This document shows positions 17,203 through 25,822 of a DNA stretch of 64,000 bases, in pieces. Source of the DNA: Aureimonas fodinaquatilis (GTDB taxonomy: Bacteria > Pseudomonadota > Alphaproteobacteria > Rhizobiales > Rhizobiaceae). The stretch covers positions 1-64,000 of the forward strand of contig NZ_VTWH01000006.1 in NCBI RefSeq assembly GCF_008369445.1, given 5' to 3'. Numbering within the stretch: the stretch's first letter is position 1; each line of letters begins with the position of its first letter. The notes under the pieces are model-generated. The model was not told the DNA's origin, did no database searches, and was given only the letters and a program-made list of their open reading frames with translations. The position numbers and the translations under genes were made by a program.

Positions 17203-18210
17203 TCAGCTTGCCCGGACTCGCGGATTGATCAGACCGTATGTCAGATCAACCAGCAAATTCACGATCATGATAACAATGGCAATCAGCAGCAATCCGCCCT
17301 GAACGACCGGATAATCCCGCCGGAAAACCGAATCCACCATCCATTTGCCGATGCCCGGCCACGAGAAAATCGTTTCGGTCAGAATGGCACCTGCCAGCAG
17401 AACGCCAACTTGCAGGCCAATGGTGGTGACGACCGGAATCAGCGCATTGCGCAAGGAATGAATGCCGACAACCCGGAACCCGGACAAACCCTTGGCCCGT
17501 GCTGTGCGAACATAATCTTCACTCAACACCTCCAGCATTGCCGAGCGCGTTTGCCGCGCAATAACTGCCAGCGGAATTGTCGCCAGCACCAGGCTTGGAA
17601 GGATCAGATGGCTGACAGCGGATTTGAACGACCCTGCCGGACCAACCAGCAGACTGTCTATCAGCATGAAGCCCGTGACCGGTTGGAAAAAATACAAAAG
17701 CGAAATTCGGCCAGACACGGGTGTCCAGCCCAATGTGCCGGAAAAAAAGATGATGAGCAGCAGGCCCCACCAGAAGATCGGCATTGAATAGCCAACCAGC
17801 GCCACCCCCATGATCGACTGATCCAGCCAGGAACCGCGCTTGATAGCTGCAAATATTCCAGCCGGCACGCCAATGACGATGGCAAGTGTTATGGCCACAA
17901 GCGACAATTCGACTGTGGCCGGAAACAGATTGAGAAACTCGTCCAGCACCGGGCGTCGCGTGACAATGGATGTCCCGAAATTGCCTTGGAACAATCCTTG
18001 CAGATAGTACCAGAACTGGATGTATAGCGGCTGGTCGAGACCGAGCTGCGCCGAAAGCTGCGCATGTCGTTCAGGTGAAACGCCCCGTTCGCCAGCCATC
18101 AGCATGACAGGGTCGCCCGGCAACAGCCGAATAAACGAGAAGGCGATGATGGCCACCCCGATGAAAGTTGGAATCAACACTCCAACCCGCGAGATCAGAA
18201 ATCGAAACAT
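17203..18210 (-). CDS. Dipeptide ABC transporter permease (DppB-type)
   Basis: 335 residues starting at MFRFLISRVGVLIPTFIGVA, the usual DppB N-terminus; a frame opening at 18246 adds 12 non-family residues. FIRLLPGDPVMLMAGERGVS and the EAA loop LSEDYVRTARAKGLSGFRV are visible. It sits between the binding-protein gene and the DppC-like permease. The 272-base gap upstream holds a composite palindromic element, as between ehuB and ehuC. Confidence 0.9.
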   Translation of the reverse strand: MFRFLISRVGVLIPTFIGVAIIAFSFIRLLPGDPVMLMAGERGVSPERHAQLSAQLGLDQPLYIQFWYYLQGLFQGNFGTSIVTRRPVLDEFLNLFPATVELSLVAITLAIVIGVPAGIFAAIKRGSWLDQSIMGVALVGYSMPIFWWGLLLIIFFSGTLGWTPVSGRISLLYFFQPVTGFMLIDSLLVGPAGSFKSAVSHLILPSLVLATIPLAVIARQTRSAMLEVLSEDYVRTARAKGLSGFRVVGIHSLRNALIPVVTTIGLQVGVLLAGAILTETIFSWPGIGKWMVDSVFRRDYPVVQGGLLLIAIVIMIVNLLVDLTYGLINPRVRAS

Positions 18211-18271
18211 GGCCCTCCGCTCCAGAGCATTTCTGCTGGACTGCAAAAATGCTCTACCGTCCCGTCAGCGC

Positions 18272-18366
18272 GGTCGATGTGATCATTCGATCACTTGAAC
18301 GCCCTGACTTCTTGTTTGGTCGCAGTGTCTTTCCGTGGAAGCAAAATGGCGCCACGGCAAATGCTC
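18272..18366 (+). repeat. Composite palindromic element between the binding-protein and permease genes
   Basis: Stem 1 contains GTGATCATTCGATCAC (18278-18293). The box GGTCGCAGTGTCTT is a divergent version of TGTCGCATTGTCCT. Stem 2 is CCGTGG...CCACGG with an AAATGCTC tail. The stem-2 arms differ entirely from the GGTTGAAGCG arms elsewhere yet still pair. A nearby 18225-18255 stretch (AGCATTT...AAATGCT) is a further inverted repeat. Confidence 0.6.
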
Positions 18367-18482
18367 AAGCGCGTCTTTCACAACGAAACCGGATGATCGG
18401 CTCGTTGCTCTTCATTGTGCATCTGGAAGTGATGCGGCCGATGTCCAATACACCGGCCGCTCTTTTGCAAAATGATGGGCGA

Positions 18483-20078
18483 TTATTCGGTCAGATCCAC
18501 GCCATCGAACGTCATGTCGCCCAACGGGCTCTGAACGAAGCCGGTGACATTTTTGCGCGTTGGAACATAAACCACCGAGTGAGCGATTGTTGCCCAGGGT
18601 GCCTCACGCTTGAAGACAACCTGTGCCTGTTTGTAAAGCTCCGCACGCTCTTCCTGAGATGACAGGCTCTTGGCTCGCTGGACCAGATCGTTGAACTCTT
18701 CATTGCACCATTGCGCACGGTTGGCGCCGCCCACCGCATCACAACCCAACAGAACCGCCAGGAAGTTATCCGGATCACCATTGTCGCCCGTCCAACCCAG
18801 AAGCACGGCGCCGTCACGATCCACCTGCGAGGAACGGTCCAGATATTCGCCCCACTCATAGGAGACAATTTCCGCCTGAACGCCGACTGCAGCAAGATCG
18901 GACTGGATCAGTTCGGCCATACGCCGCGCATTGGGGTTGTAGGGGCGTGAAACCGGCATGGCCCAGATTTTCATCGACAGGTTGGAAACACCTGCCGCTT
19001 CCAGTTCTGCCTTGGCGGCTTCCGGGTCGTAAGGATCATCTACCGTATCCTCATCATAGGACCACATGGTAGGCGGGATCGGATTTTTGGCCACCTCGCC
19101 CGCACCCTGATAGACGGCCTCGATAATGGCTTCCTTGTTGATGGCTTTGTTCAGCGCGCGCCGCACCTCTGCCTTGTCAAACGGCGGCTGCTGGGTGTTG
19201 TAGCCGAAATAGCCGATGTTCAGCCCTTCCTGCTCAAGCATAACAAGGTCCGGATTGGCTTTCAGCGAGTCCAGATCTGCCGGGTTGGGGAACGCCATGA
19301 CATGGCACTCACCCGCCAGCAATCTTTGCTGACGAACGGAAGCGTCAGTGGTAATTGCAAAAACCAGATCATCGATCGGCTGTTTCCCGTTCCAATAGTC
19401 GGCAAATGCCTGATAGCGAATAACCGCATCCGGCTGGTAGGCAACAAACTGGAACGGCCCTGTGCCAATCGGCGCCTGATTGAGCTGCGCCTGATTGCCC
19501 GCTTCAAGCAACTTGTCGGCATATTCCTTTGACATGATGGATGCGAATGGCATTGCCAGATTGGCGATGAACGGTGCATTCGGCTCTTTGAGGGTGAATT
19601 TAACCGTCAGGTCATCCACTTTTTCGATCGACTGCACCAGCTCCGGCATGGACATGGAATTGTAATATTCCCATGAAGCGCCACTGACATACTGGTGATA
19701 CGGGTTTTCCGTGTTGCCCTGCCGGTCAAACGAGAAAACCACGTCATCGGCATTCAGGTCGCGTGTCGGAGTGAAATCAGCATTGGAGTGGAATTTGACT
19801 CCGGGACGCAGTTTGAACGTATATTCAAGCCCGTCATCCGAAATTTCCCAACTCTCCGCGAGCCCCGGCTCAGTTTCCGTTGTGCCCTTCTTGAATTCGG
19901 ACAGCCGGTTGTAGATCGGGTGACCGGAGGCATCGAACGTCGTTCCTGCCGTATAGAGCGAAGGATCAAAGCCTTCTGGCGATCCTTCGGAACAATAAAC
20001 CAGAGTTTTAGCCTGCGCCGCAGTACCCAGCGCCAGACCTATTGCCGTGGCCGCCAGAAGCGTTTTCATCCGTATCAT
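18483..20078 (-). CDS. Dipeptide/oligopeptide ABC transporter substrate-binding protein (DppA-type)
   Basis: 531 residues from the ATG at 20078, supported by GGGGAGA about 8 bases upstream; the frame extends to 20192 without family sequence. A signal peptide (MIRMKTLLAATAIGLALGTA then QAK) sends it to the periplasm. SBP_bac_5 phrases are clear: LVYCSEGSPEGFDPSLYTAG and YTFKLRPGVKFHSNADFTP. It captures peptides for the permease/ATPase genes downstream and is the promoter-proximal gene of the operon. Proximity to the ectoine locus does not show a link to ectoines. Confidence 0.9.
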   Translation of the reverse strand: MIRMKTLLAATAIGLALGTAAQAKTLVYCSEGSPEGFDPSLYTAGTTFDASGHPIYNRLSEFKKGTTETEPGLAESWEISDDGLEYTFKLRPGVKFHSNADFTPTRDLNADDVVFSFDRQGNTENPYHQYVSGASWEYYNSMSMPELVQSIEKVDDLTVKFTLKEPNAPFIANLAMPFASIMSKEYADKLLEAGNQAQLNQAPIGTGPFQFVAYQPDAVIRYQAFADYWNGKQPIDDLVFAITTDASVRQQRLLAGECHVMAFPNPADLDSLKANPDLVMLEQEGLNIGYFGYNTQQPPFDKAEVRRALNKAINKEAIIEAVYQGAGEVAKNPIPPTMWSYDEDTVDDPYDPEAAKAELEAAGVSNLSMKIWAMPVSRPYNPNARRMAELIQSDLAAVGVQAEIVSYEWGEYLDRSSQVDRDGAVLLGWTGDNGDPDNFLAVLLGCDAVGGANRAQWCNEEFNDLVQRAKSLSSQEERAELYKQAQVVFKREAPWATIAHSVVYVPTRKNVTGFVQSPLGDMTFDGVDLTE

Positions 20079-20266
20079 CGAAGCGATCTCCCCGTTGAAC
20101 GTGGCTTCAAAAGCCACGCCGGGTATTTCACTCCAAGTTGAAAATGCACGCAAGGGGCATATCGAACGAACGTTCATTTTGTTGCATTGCACGAAAAGTT
20201 AAACGATTTCTGAAGCTTACCATTTAATCGCCGAACTTCTGCGCGAACTATGCCGTGCAACCAGTT

Positions 20267-21085
20267 TTAATGTGCCAGCAAAACAGGCACCGCAGATATG
20301 GTCAATATGTTGCGTGTCGTGCCGCCCAGCACCCATTCCCAGAAACGGGAATGGCCGTAAGCACCGATAACCAGCAGGTCAGCTCCCGACTCGGCGCACT
20401 CGTCCAGCAGCACTTCCGAAACACGGTCCTTGGCAGCAAGCTCTTTCAACTCAAACGCAACACCATGGCGCGCCAGATGGCGGGCAATGTCGGCATTTTC
20501 AGCAAAGCGGTGTTCGTCGCCCACCGAGGCCAGAATAACCCGCTCGGCCTGTTTCAGAATTGGCATTGCCTCGTAAAGTGCGCGGGTTGCCTCACGACTG
20601 TCGCGCCAGCCAACCACCACCGTGCGAATGGGTTTCGGGGCAACAGACGGTGGCACAACATAAACACTGCGCCCGCCAGAGAACAAAGCTGCCTGAAAAA
20701 GGCCCGGCCACATCTGCTCATCAGAACCCAGCGGCCGGCTGACAACAAATATATCGCTTGTGCGTGCAGCCGCCGCCGCATGCTCGCGCAACTCACCATC
20801 CGTGCCATCAAACCGGCGTAACTCGTTCAGGCAGGATAGCTGTTGAAGCCGGGCGCGCAGACGTGCCTCGGTGACGTCACCCGCATTTCTGGCCTCTTCA
20901 ATGGCCCCGGCCACAATCTCAACCGATGCCCCGACAGGGTCCGCTGCAATATAGCCGATTTCAATCAGGTTTGTGAAAAGGCCCAGCAAGTGTGCATCAA
21001 AACTTGTGGCCATCAACTCTGCATGCGCCAGGCGGTCTTCATCACGCTCTGTGCCATCCAGATGGACTACAATGTCTTTGATCAT
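20267..21085 (-). CDS. Universal stress protein, tandem UspA domains
   Basis: 272 residues with two UspA-like halves. The second half carries a nucleotide-loop motif (IGAYGHSRFWEWVLGGTTRN) close to the G-2x-G-9x-G-S/T consensus of ATP-binding UspA proteins; the first half is degenerate. Such proteins are cytoplasmic and are induced by starvation or stress. It precedes the dipeptide operon on the same strand with a 188-base gap, so it is probably transcribed separately. Confidence 0.85.
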   Translation of the reverse strand: MIKDIVVHLDGTERDEDRLAHAELMATSFDAHLLGLFTNLIEIGYIAADPVGASVEIVAGAIEEARNAGDVTEARLRARLQQLSCLNELRRFDGTDGELREHAAAAARTSDIFVVSRPLGSDEQMWPGLFQAALFSGGRSVYVVPPSVAPKPIRTVVVGWRDSREATRALYEAMPILKQAERVILASVGDEHRFAENADIARHLARHGVAFELKELAAKDRVSEVLLDECAESGADLLVIGAYGHSRFWEWVLGGTTRNILTISAVPVLLAH

Positions 21086-21117
21086 GGCTTACTCCACAGT
21101 TCTCTCAGGCCCTATAA

Positions 21118-21180
21118 AGTGTCATGCGATTGTTCGATCACCTGACACTCTATTGCTACTTCTCTCGTCGCATCGTCCTG
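21118..21180 (+). repeat. Composite palindromic element, stem 1 and box (degenerate)
   Basis: AGTGTCA (21118-21124) and TGACACT (21143-21149) enclose GATTGTTCGATC, and CGTCGCATCGTCCT follows at 21167-21180, one base off the family box. No clear stem 2 follows. It lies between aroQ and the universal stress protein gene. Confidence 0.55.
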
Positions 21181-21256
21181 TTTCAGCATAAGTCGTGTCG
21201 AACCCATTGCCTACAAAAGAGTGCAGAAACCGCATCTCCACAAGCACAAAATGCTT

Positions 21257-21694
21257 CTAGGACTGCATTTCAAGAAGAGCTTCCAGCGCCAGGTGGTAAG
21301 AGCGGTCGCCAAAGCCGGCGATGACGCCGACACAAACCGGCGACAAATAGGAATGGTGACGAAACGCCTCCCGAGCGTGGACATTGGAAAGATGCACTTC
21401 CACCACCCGCGCGTGAGCTGCCTTTATGGCATCTGCCAGCGCGATGGAGGTGTGTGTGTAGGCCCCGGCGTTGAGAATGACCCCGGCACCTTCCAGACCA
21501 GCCTCGTGAATATAGCCGACCAGATCGCCCTCATGATTGGACTGTCTGAACTCCAGTTCCACGCGTCCGGCAGCACGCTCCACCAAATCGGCGGCAATAT
21601 CGGCCAGGGTTTTGGCGCCGTAGATTCCCGGCTCACGTTGGCCGAGCAAATTCAGGTTGGGACCGTTAACAACAAAAATCCTGCTAAATGGCAT
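21257..21694 (-). CDS. aroQ: Type II 3-dehydroquinate dehydratase
   Basis: 145 residues from the ATG at 21694; the longer frame to 21856 overlaps the divergent glycosylase gene and is not family sequence. The active site is visible: NGPNLNLLGQREPGIYG (with the essential Arg and Tyr), the Asn/His of NAGAYTHTS and HLSNVHAREAFRHHSY. It dehydrates 3-dehydroquinate in the shikimate pathway and normally forms a dodecamer. In many alphaproteobacteria aroQ precedes accB; here it does not. Confidence 0.95.
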   Translation of the reverse strand: MPFSRIFVVNGPNLNLLGQREPGIYGAKTLADIAADLVERAAGRVELEFRQSNHEGDLVGYIHEAGLEGAGVILNAGAYTHTSIALADAIKAAHARVVEVHLSNVHAREAFRHHSYLSPVCVGVIAGFGDRSYHLALEALLEMQS

Positions 21695-21782
21695 GCCAAG
21701 CCCCCATTGCTGCATCAAAAGCAAAATGTTCTGGAAGATGACCCGATAGCTGGCTGAAAGCATGACTGCAAGGTTGAACCGC

Positions 21783-22361
21783 ATGACATTGAATGAGATT
21801 TTTGCTGAGAATGCCGAAACCACAGCGGCTGGCCTGATTGGCGCGACACTGTCCATAGGTGGAGTGGGCGGTATTATCGTTGAGACGGAGGCCTATGATC
21901 GGCTTGACCCCGCCTCTCACAGCTTTTGCGGACCAACCGCACGCAACAGGCCAATGTTCGGACCGGTTGGTCGGGCCTACGTCTATCGATGCTACGGGGT
22001 ACATTGGTGCCTGAACTTCGTGTGCGATGCTGCATCACCCGGCAGCGCCGTCCTGATCCGTGCCATCGAGCCGACATCGGGACTGAACCTGATGCAGGAG
22101 CGGCGCAAAATCGAGAAGCTTCGGCAACTGTGTTCCGGGCCAGGGCGTCTGGCCCAGGCGATGGGCATCGATATCCGGCACAACGACCTGCCGGTTTTTG
22201 CGCAATGTGCGGGTGCTGACGACGGCTTTGCCTTATCAATGCCGGAAGTAGCACCTCAACTTTTGATTGGACCGCGCATTGGCATCACGAAAGCGGTGGA
22301 TATGCCGAGGCGTTTTGGCATGCTGGGCTCAGCCTTTTTAAGCCGCCCCTTCGTCAAGTGA
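21783..22361 (+). CDS. DNA-3-methyladenine glycosylase (AAG/MPG family)
   Basis: 192 residues from the ATG at 21783 (AAGG 9 bases upstream); an in-frame ATG at 21762 is possible. AAG-fold motifs are present: GIIVETEAYDRLDPASHSF with the catalytic Glu, FGPVGRAYVYRCYGVHWCLN with the intercalating-loop Tyr, GPGRLAQAMGI, and a C-terminal GPRIGITKAVDMPRRFG. It excises alkylated purines in base-excision repair. It is divergent from aroQ. Confidence 0.92.
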   Translation: MTLNEIFAENAETTAAGLIGATLSIGGVGGIIVETEAYDRLDPASHSFCGPTARNRPMFGPVGRAYVYRCYGVHWCLNFVCDAASPGSAVLIRAIEPTSGLNLMQERRKIEKLRQLCSGPGRLAQAMGIDIRHNDLPVFAQCAGADDGFALSMPEVAPQLLIGPRIGITKAVDMPRRFGMLGSAFLSRPFVK

Positions 22362-22891
22362 TTCGTCTTAAGCACCCATTGGTTGATTGCACGTTCAAAA
22401 GATGGTGCAAACATCCGAATTTTCTTTTGACTCTCAGATCGGAGTATCCATACTTCTGGTTATGGATTCTGCGGAATCATATGGGTGATAAAGATGCTGT
22501 TTGATGCATAAACTGAGGTAATAAACCTCATGCAAAAGGCGTAAAAACAAGCATCTTTCCCGGCAGTTCACTGAAGTTCCAAGAGAATTTCCGCCACAAA
22601 TATGAACAAGATTTAACAACTTCCCGTTGTATTTTTTATCCCGGTTTAACATTTGTTAATTACGCAACCGTCGGTAGAGGGTAGCCATACATACATCGAC
22701 GGGGGCCGCTTCCTTTTAAGTTAAGCTGCTACCCACTGAAGATTACCAAAGCATTTGTTTTTTCGTATCCGCAAAGATTGGCCCGCATTCGAGTTTTTCG
22801 CGAGCCGTACAACTGAATGCATTTTTCGGTGTTAACCGGGCGTTGTAGTTGGACGAAGGGCTGACATAAGTTTTTACTTGGAGGTTTTGAA
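22362..22891. other. 530-base AT-rich intergenic region and leader
   Basis: No convincing gene is present. The region is more AT-rich than its surroundings and ends with the strong ribosome binding site TTGGAGGTTTTGAA of the LuxR gene. Local hairpin potential is visible, e.g. TGAGGT...AACCTCA near 22515-22530 and GGTTTAAC...GTTAATTACG near 22640. A long 5' leader, an AT-rich promoter or a small RNA could all be here; the sequence does not decide. Confidence 0.4.
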
Positions 22892-23716
22892 ATGTTGGAT
22901 AAGATTCAAGGTGCTGACCGCTCGTCAAGAGAGCCGGTCGCCCTGCAACACCGTCATTCGTATCGTTCCGCCGCATCCCACGGCGCAGAGCATGATTCAC
23001 AGTCCGAGCACAATGGTGGCTACTACGCCCGACGCGATGCCGATTTGAACCGCACACATGTGGTCATTATCGACAGCCGCCAGTTGGAACGCCAGTGCCT
23101 GGCAAGCAGCCTTTCCGCTCAAAGCCCGGATCTGGAAATTGTGTCTTTTTCCAATCTGGACGCATGGCGGCAGGCAAAGTCTCGCCATCCTGAAACTGCG
23201 GTTATTCTGCTGCACATCGGCAACAGAAAAATCACCGATTTCGGCATTGCTGCAGACATCAGCCGCGTGGTCAGCGAAGCCAGCCCTGTGCCGGTTATCG
23301 TCATCGCCGACACTGAAGAAATGCAGCAGATCGTCAAGGCGCTGGAATGCGGAGCCAAGGGCTTTATTCCGACAACAGTGACAATTGGCGTTGCTGTGGA
23401 AGCCATTGAGCTGACACTCGCCGGCGGTGCATTTGTACCTGCCAGCAGCATTCTTGCCATGCAGTCCATGATTGACTCCGGCCACACACCGGAACGTCCT
23501 GTGAATGGTATGTTCACGGCTCGCCAGATGGCGGTTGTGGATGCGCTGCGTCGCGGCAAGGCAAACAAGATCATTGCATATGAGCTGAACCTGCGTGAAA
23601 GCACAGTCAAGGTTCATGTCCGCAATATCATGAAGAAGCTCAAGGCAACCAACCGCACTGAAGTGGCCTTCAAAATCCGCGATATCCTGCCAGAAACAGC
23701 AGGTCCAGGCATCTGA
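22892..23716 (+). CDS. LuxR/NarL-family regulator with a pseudo-receiver domain
   Basis: 274 residues, start set by GGAGG 7 bases upstream. After a 50-residue polar N-terminal extension a CheY-like domain runs to about residue 180 (VVIIDSRQLERQ; ECGAKGFIPTT, which keeps the conserved Lys). The C-terminal LuxR helix-turn-helix spans about 205-265 (FTARQMAVVDALRRGKANKI, then STVKVHVRNIMKKL). The phospho-acceptor Asp expected after strand 3 is missing: the segment reads VILLHIGN, with His108 near that place. The protein therefore probably does not receive phosphate in the usual way. No kinase gene is adjacent. The target genes are unknown. Confidence 0.8.
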   Translation: MLDKIQGADRSSREPVALQHRHSYRSAASHGAEHDSQSEHNGGYYARRDADLNRTHVVIIDSRQLERQCLASSLSAQSPDLEIVSFSNLDAWRQAKSRHPETAVILLHIGNRKITDFGIAADISRVVSEASPVPVIVIADTEEMQQIVKALECGAKGFIPTTVTIGVAVEAIELTLAGGAFVPASSILAMQSMIDSGHTPERPVNGMFTARQMAVVDALRRGKANKIIAYELNLRESTVKVHVRNIMKKLKATNRTEVAFKIRDILPETAGPGI

Positions 23717-23872
23717 TAGAAAGCAGGCCGCACATGCACGCGGAGCTTCTTTTCCATCATGTCCACGGGCAAAACCTGCACTTGCTTTTGCCCGGATTGC
23801 GCAGTCGCGGTGACCAGATCGTTTTCAAATTTGGTCACCCGGCATTTCAGAACCAGATGTTGATATAAAGAA

Positions 23873-23904
23873 GCGAGTGCAGCGTTGTTCTAACGCTCAC
23901 CCGC
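23873..23904 (-). terminator. Probable rho-independent terminator downstream of the RlpA-like gene
   Basis: Read on the minus strand, GCGGGTGAGCGTT - AGAAC - AACGCTGCACTCGC forms an interrupted stem, followed by TTCTTTATAT. It lies about 40 bases past the RlpA-like stop, in the convergent gap with the LuxR gene. Confidence 0.5.
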
Positions 23905-23943
23905 TGATTTGTGTTTTATACCTGACAGGCAAGACTCTATTCT

Positions 23944-24330
23944 TCAGGCGCAGCCTCTGGATCCAGAGCCATCCGCTGGCTCAATCTTGACTCTTGTATG
24001 ACCCGCACCAACAAAGCCCAGCTTCTGCGCAGCACCCTTTGAAAGGTCAATCAACCGGCCTTTGATGAACGGTCCGCGGTCATTAATCCGCACAACCACC
24101 GATTTGGAATTTCGCAGGTTTGTGACCTTGACCTTGCTGCCCAGCGGCAGCGTCTTGTGCGCCGCCGTCATGGCTGCCGGATTCATCATTTCCCCCGATG
24201 CCGTTTTGGATTTCAGCGCATACCATGATGCGTGACCACAGCTCGTTTTGCCGTTGGCAGCCAAGGCTGTTACCGGAACAGTCGCCGTTGCGATTGCTGC
24301 AACCGCGGCTGCAAAAACCAAACTCCTCAA
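23944..24330 (-). CDS. RlpA-like double-psi beta-barrel protein, exported
   Basis: 128 residues. A signal peptide ([20 protein letters not shown], cleaved near ALAAN) precedes a compact RlpA/DPBB domain with [39 protein letters not shown] and [20 protein letters not shown]. RlpA proteins act in the periplasm on peptidoglycan, often glycan strands lacking stem peptides; this form has no SPOR domain. The only in-frame start is TTG at 24330, with an in-frame stop just upstream. A better Lys/Arg-rich start (MKRHRIRGF) sits in another frame, so a frameshift at the 5' end is possible. Confidence 0.82.
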   Translation of the reverse strand: MRSLVFAAAVAAIATATVPVTALAANGKTSCGHASWYALKSKTASGEMMNPAAMTAAHKTLPLGSKVKVTNLRNSKSVVVRINDRGPFIKGRLIDLSKGAAQKLGFVGAGHTRVKIEPADGSGSRGCA

Positions 24331-24476
24331 ATCCCCGTATCCTGTGCCGTTTCATACGGACAGATGCCGAGTTGTGGCCCTTGCAGGACATCCCCCTCGT
24401 GGCGTCAGCCGTTCGATGGTGGCTAAATCCATGATAGATAAGGCAAAAGTTCGGCAGCGATATGAAATTCAGCAAC

Positions 24477-25421
24477 CTAGGGTCTTTTTTGCGTCTCACC
24501 GGCCTCGAAAAGCGACCTCAAACCCTCGCGATAGGTCGGGTAACGGAACTTGTAACCCAACTCTCTTACCCGGCGGTTTGAAACACGTTTGCTCTCGCCA
24601 TAAAAGCTTCGCGCCATTGGCGAAAGCTCTGCCGTTTCGAAATCCTGCTCTGGCGGCGGAATGATATCTGCCATCTCACTGGCATATGTCACAACGTCCT
24701 GAGGCGGAGCCGGCTCGCTGTCAGTAACGTTGAAAATGCCGCCTTTATCCTCCCGCATCAGCAGATGCAGAACTCCGGCAATATCATCGACGTGGATGCG
24801 GTTGAATATCTGCCCTGGTTTGATCAGACGCCGCGCCTTGCCCTCCATCAGATTGGTAAAGGCATTGCGGCCAGGGCCGTATATTCCCGAAAGGCGTAGA
24901 ATGGCCAGTGGTACGCCGCGCTCCTTTGCGGCTTCCTGCCACTTGCGTTCCGCCACAACGCGTTGCTGCGATCTGCGTGAAACTGGTTGCGGTTCGCTGT
25001 CCTCATCCACCCACTGACCAGCGTGGTCGCCATATACACCAACGGTTGAAAGATACCCGATCCAACGCAAAGCCGGCGCCGAGTGCACGATCTCGTTTTT
25101 GTACCAATGCAGCACAGCATCGCCAGCGTCTTCACCACCGGGTGCAATGGAAATCAACAAATGGGTTGTGCGATACAGGGCAGCATCTATGCCCTGCCCG
25201 TTGCTGGTACCATCAAAGATAAATGGCTTGAACCCATGGGCAGCGAACGCCGCGGCCTTTTCATCACTTCGCGTGGTAACGCCGCCAATCATGTCCGCAG
25301 GCAGGCCATCAGCAAATCGGCGCGCGGAATAGCCACAGCCGAAAATGAACAAACTGTCCGACCCATTCACCACAGCGGGTTTGCGCACGTCATCATTGGC
25401 GGCATCTGTTGGTATCGTCAT
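24477..25421 (-). CDS. NAD-dependent epimerase/dehydratase-like SDR protein
   Basis: 314 residues from the ATG at 25421; the frame runs on to 25685, but that part is antisense-like to the next gene. The N-terminal nucleotide-binding loop is FIFGCGYSARRFADGL, followed by YLSTVGVYGDHAGQWVDEDS with the SDR Tyr region and LRLSGIYGPGRNAF. This is an extended, atypical SDR (WcaG/YeeZ-like) that binds NAD(P) in the cytoplasm. The substrate is unknown. The RlpA-like gene is on the same strand 147 bases downstream. Confidence 0.8.
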   Translation of the reverse strand: MTIPTDAANDDVRKPAVVNGSDSLFIFGCGYSARRFADGLPADMIGGVTTRSDEKAAAFAAHGFKPFIFDGTSNGQGIDAALYRTTHLLISIAPGGEDAGDAVLHWYKNEIVHSAPALRWIGYLSTVGVYGDHAGQWVDEDSEPQPVSRRSQQRVVAERKWQEAAKERGVPLAILRLSGIYGPGRNAFTNLMEGKARRLIKPGQIFNRIHVDDIAGVLHLLMREDKGGIFNVTDSEPAPPQDVVTYASEMADIIPPPEQDFETAELSPMARSFYGESKRVSNRRVRELGYKFRYPTYREGLRSLFEAGETQKRP

Positions 25422-25450
25422 GTTGCTGGCCGCTCTATCAATCCAGAATT

Positions 25451-25822
25451 TTAATGTCTGCGCGTAAGATAGGATGAAAGACGGGGCGGCGTAAAATGCT
25501 CCACCTCCAGCCGGCCAATATTCAACCGATCGATGCGGGCGTCGCCAACATAGGCTTTGCCAACCGACAACCTGCCGATGGCAAATGCGCCGATGGCCAG
25601 GGCGCCAATAGCGCAGGCACCCAATGCCAAAGCGCCAACATGCGCAGCCCCAAGACTTCTGGTTTCGCGCAGGGCATCCGGCCATGCGATACCGCCATCA
25701 TGCAAGGAATTCCGCGCCTTTTCAAAATTTCCGTGTGAGGCGTCGCGCGCCGCCTGCACAACAGCAGCGCCTTTTTCACCAGCCGCAGATTTCACCTCAT
25801 CCAGTTTTTTCGACCAACGCAT
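25451..25822 (-). CDS. Hypothetical protein with pentapeptide-like IG repeats
   Basis: 123 residues from MRWSKKLDEV (25822); an upstream ATG at 25861 would lengthen it by 13 residues. The first half is charged and helical. The second half, from about residue 60, shows a five-residue period with a hydrophobic residue then Gly (units such as LGACA IGALA IGAFA IGRLS), which suggests a short right-handed beta-helix like pentapeptide-repeat proteins. It overlaps the queG 3' end by 26 bases, so it may be co-transcribed with it. I do not recognise a function. Confidence 0.65.
   Translation of the reverse strand: MRWSKKLDEVKSAAGEKGAAVVQAARDASHGNFEKARNSLHDGGIAWPDALRETRSLGAAHVGALALGACAIGALAIGAFAIGRLSVGKAYVGDARIDRLNIGRLEVEHFTPPRLSSYLTRRH

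Noticed and set aside
21694-21856. Longer N-terminus for aroQ
   Set aside because: It would overlap the divergent glycosylase gene and adds no family sequence.
22434-22652. Minus-strand frame of 72 codons in the AT-rich leader
   Set aside because: No family likeness, no good ribosome binding site, and it lies in a region that looks regulatory.
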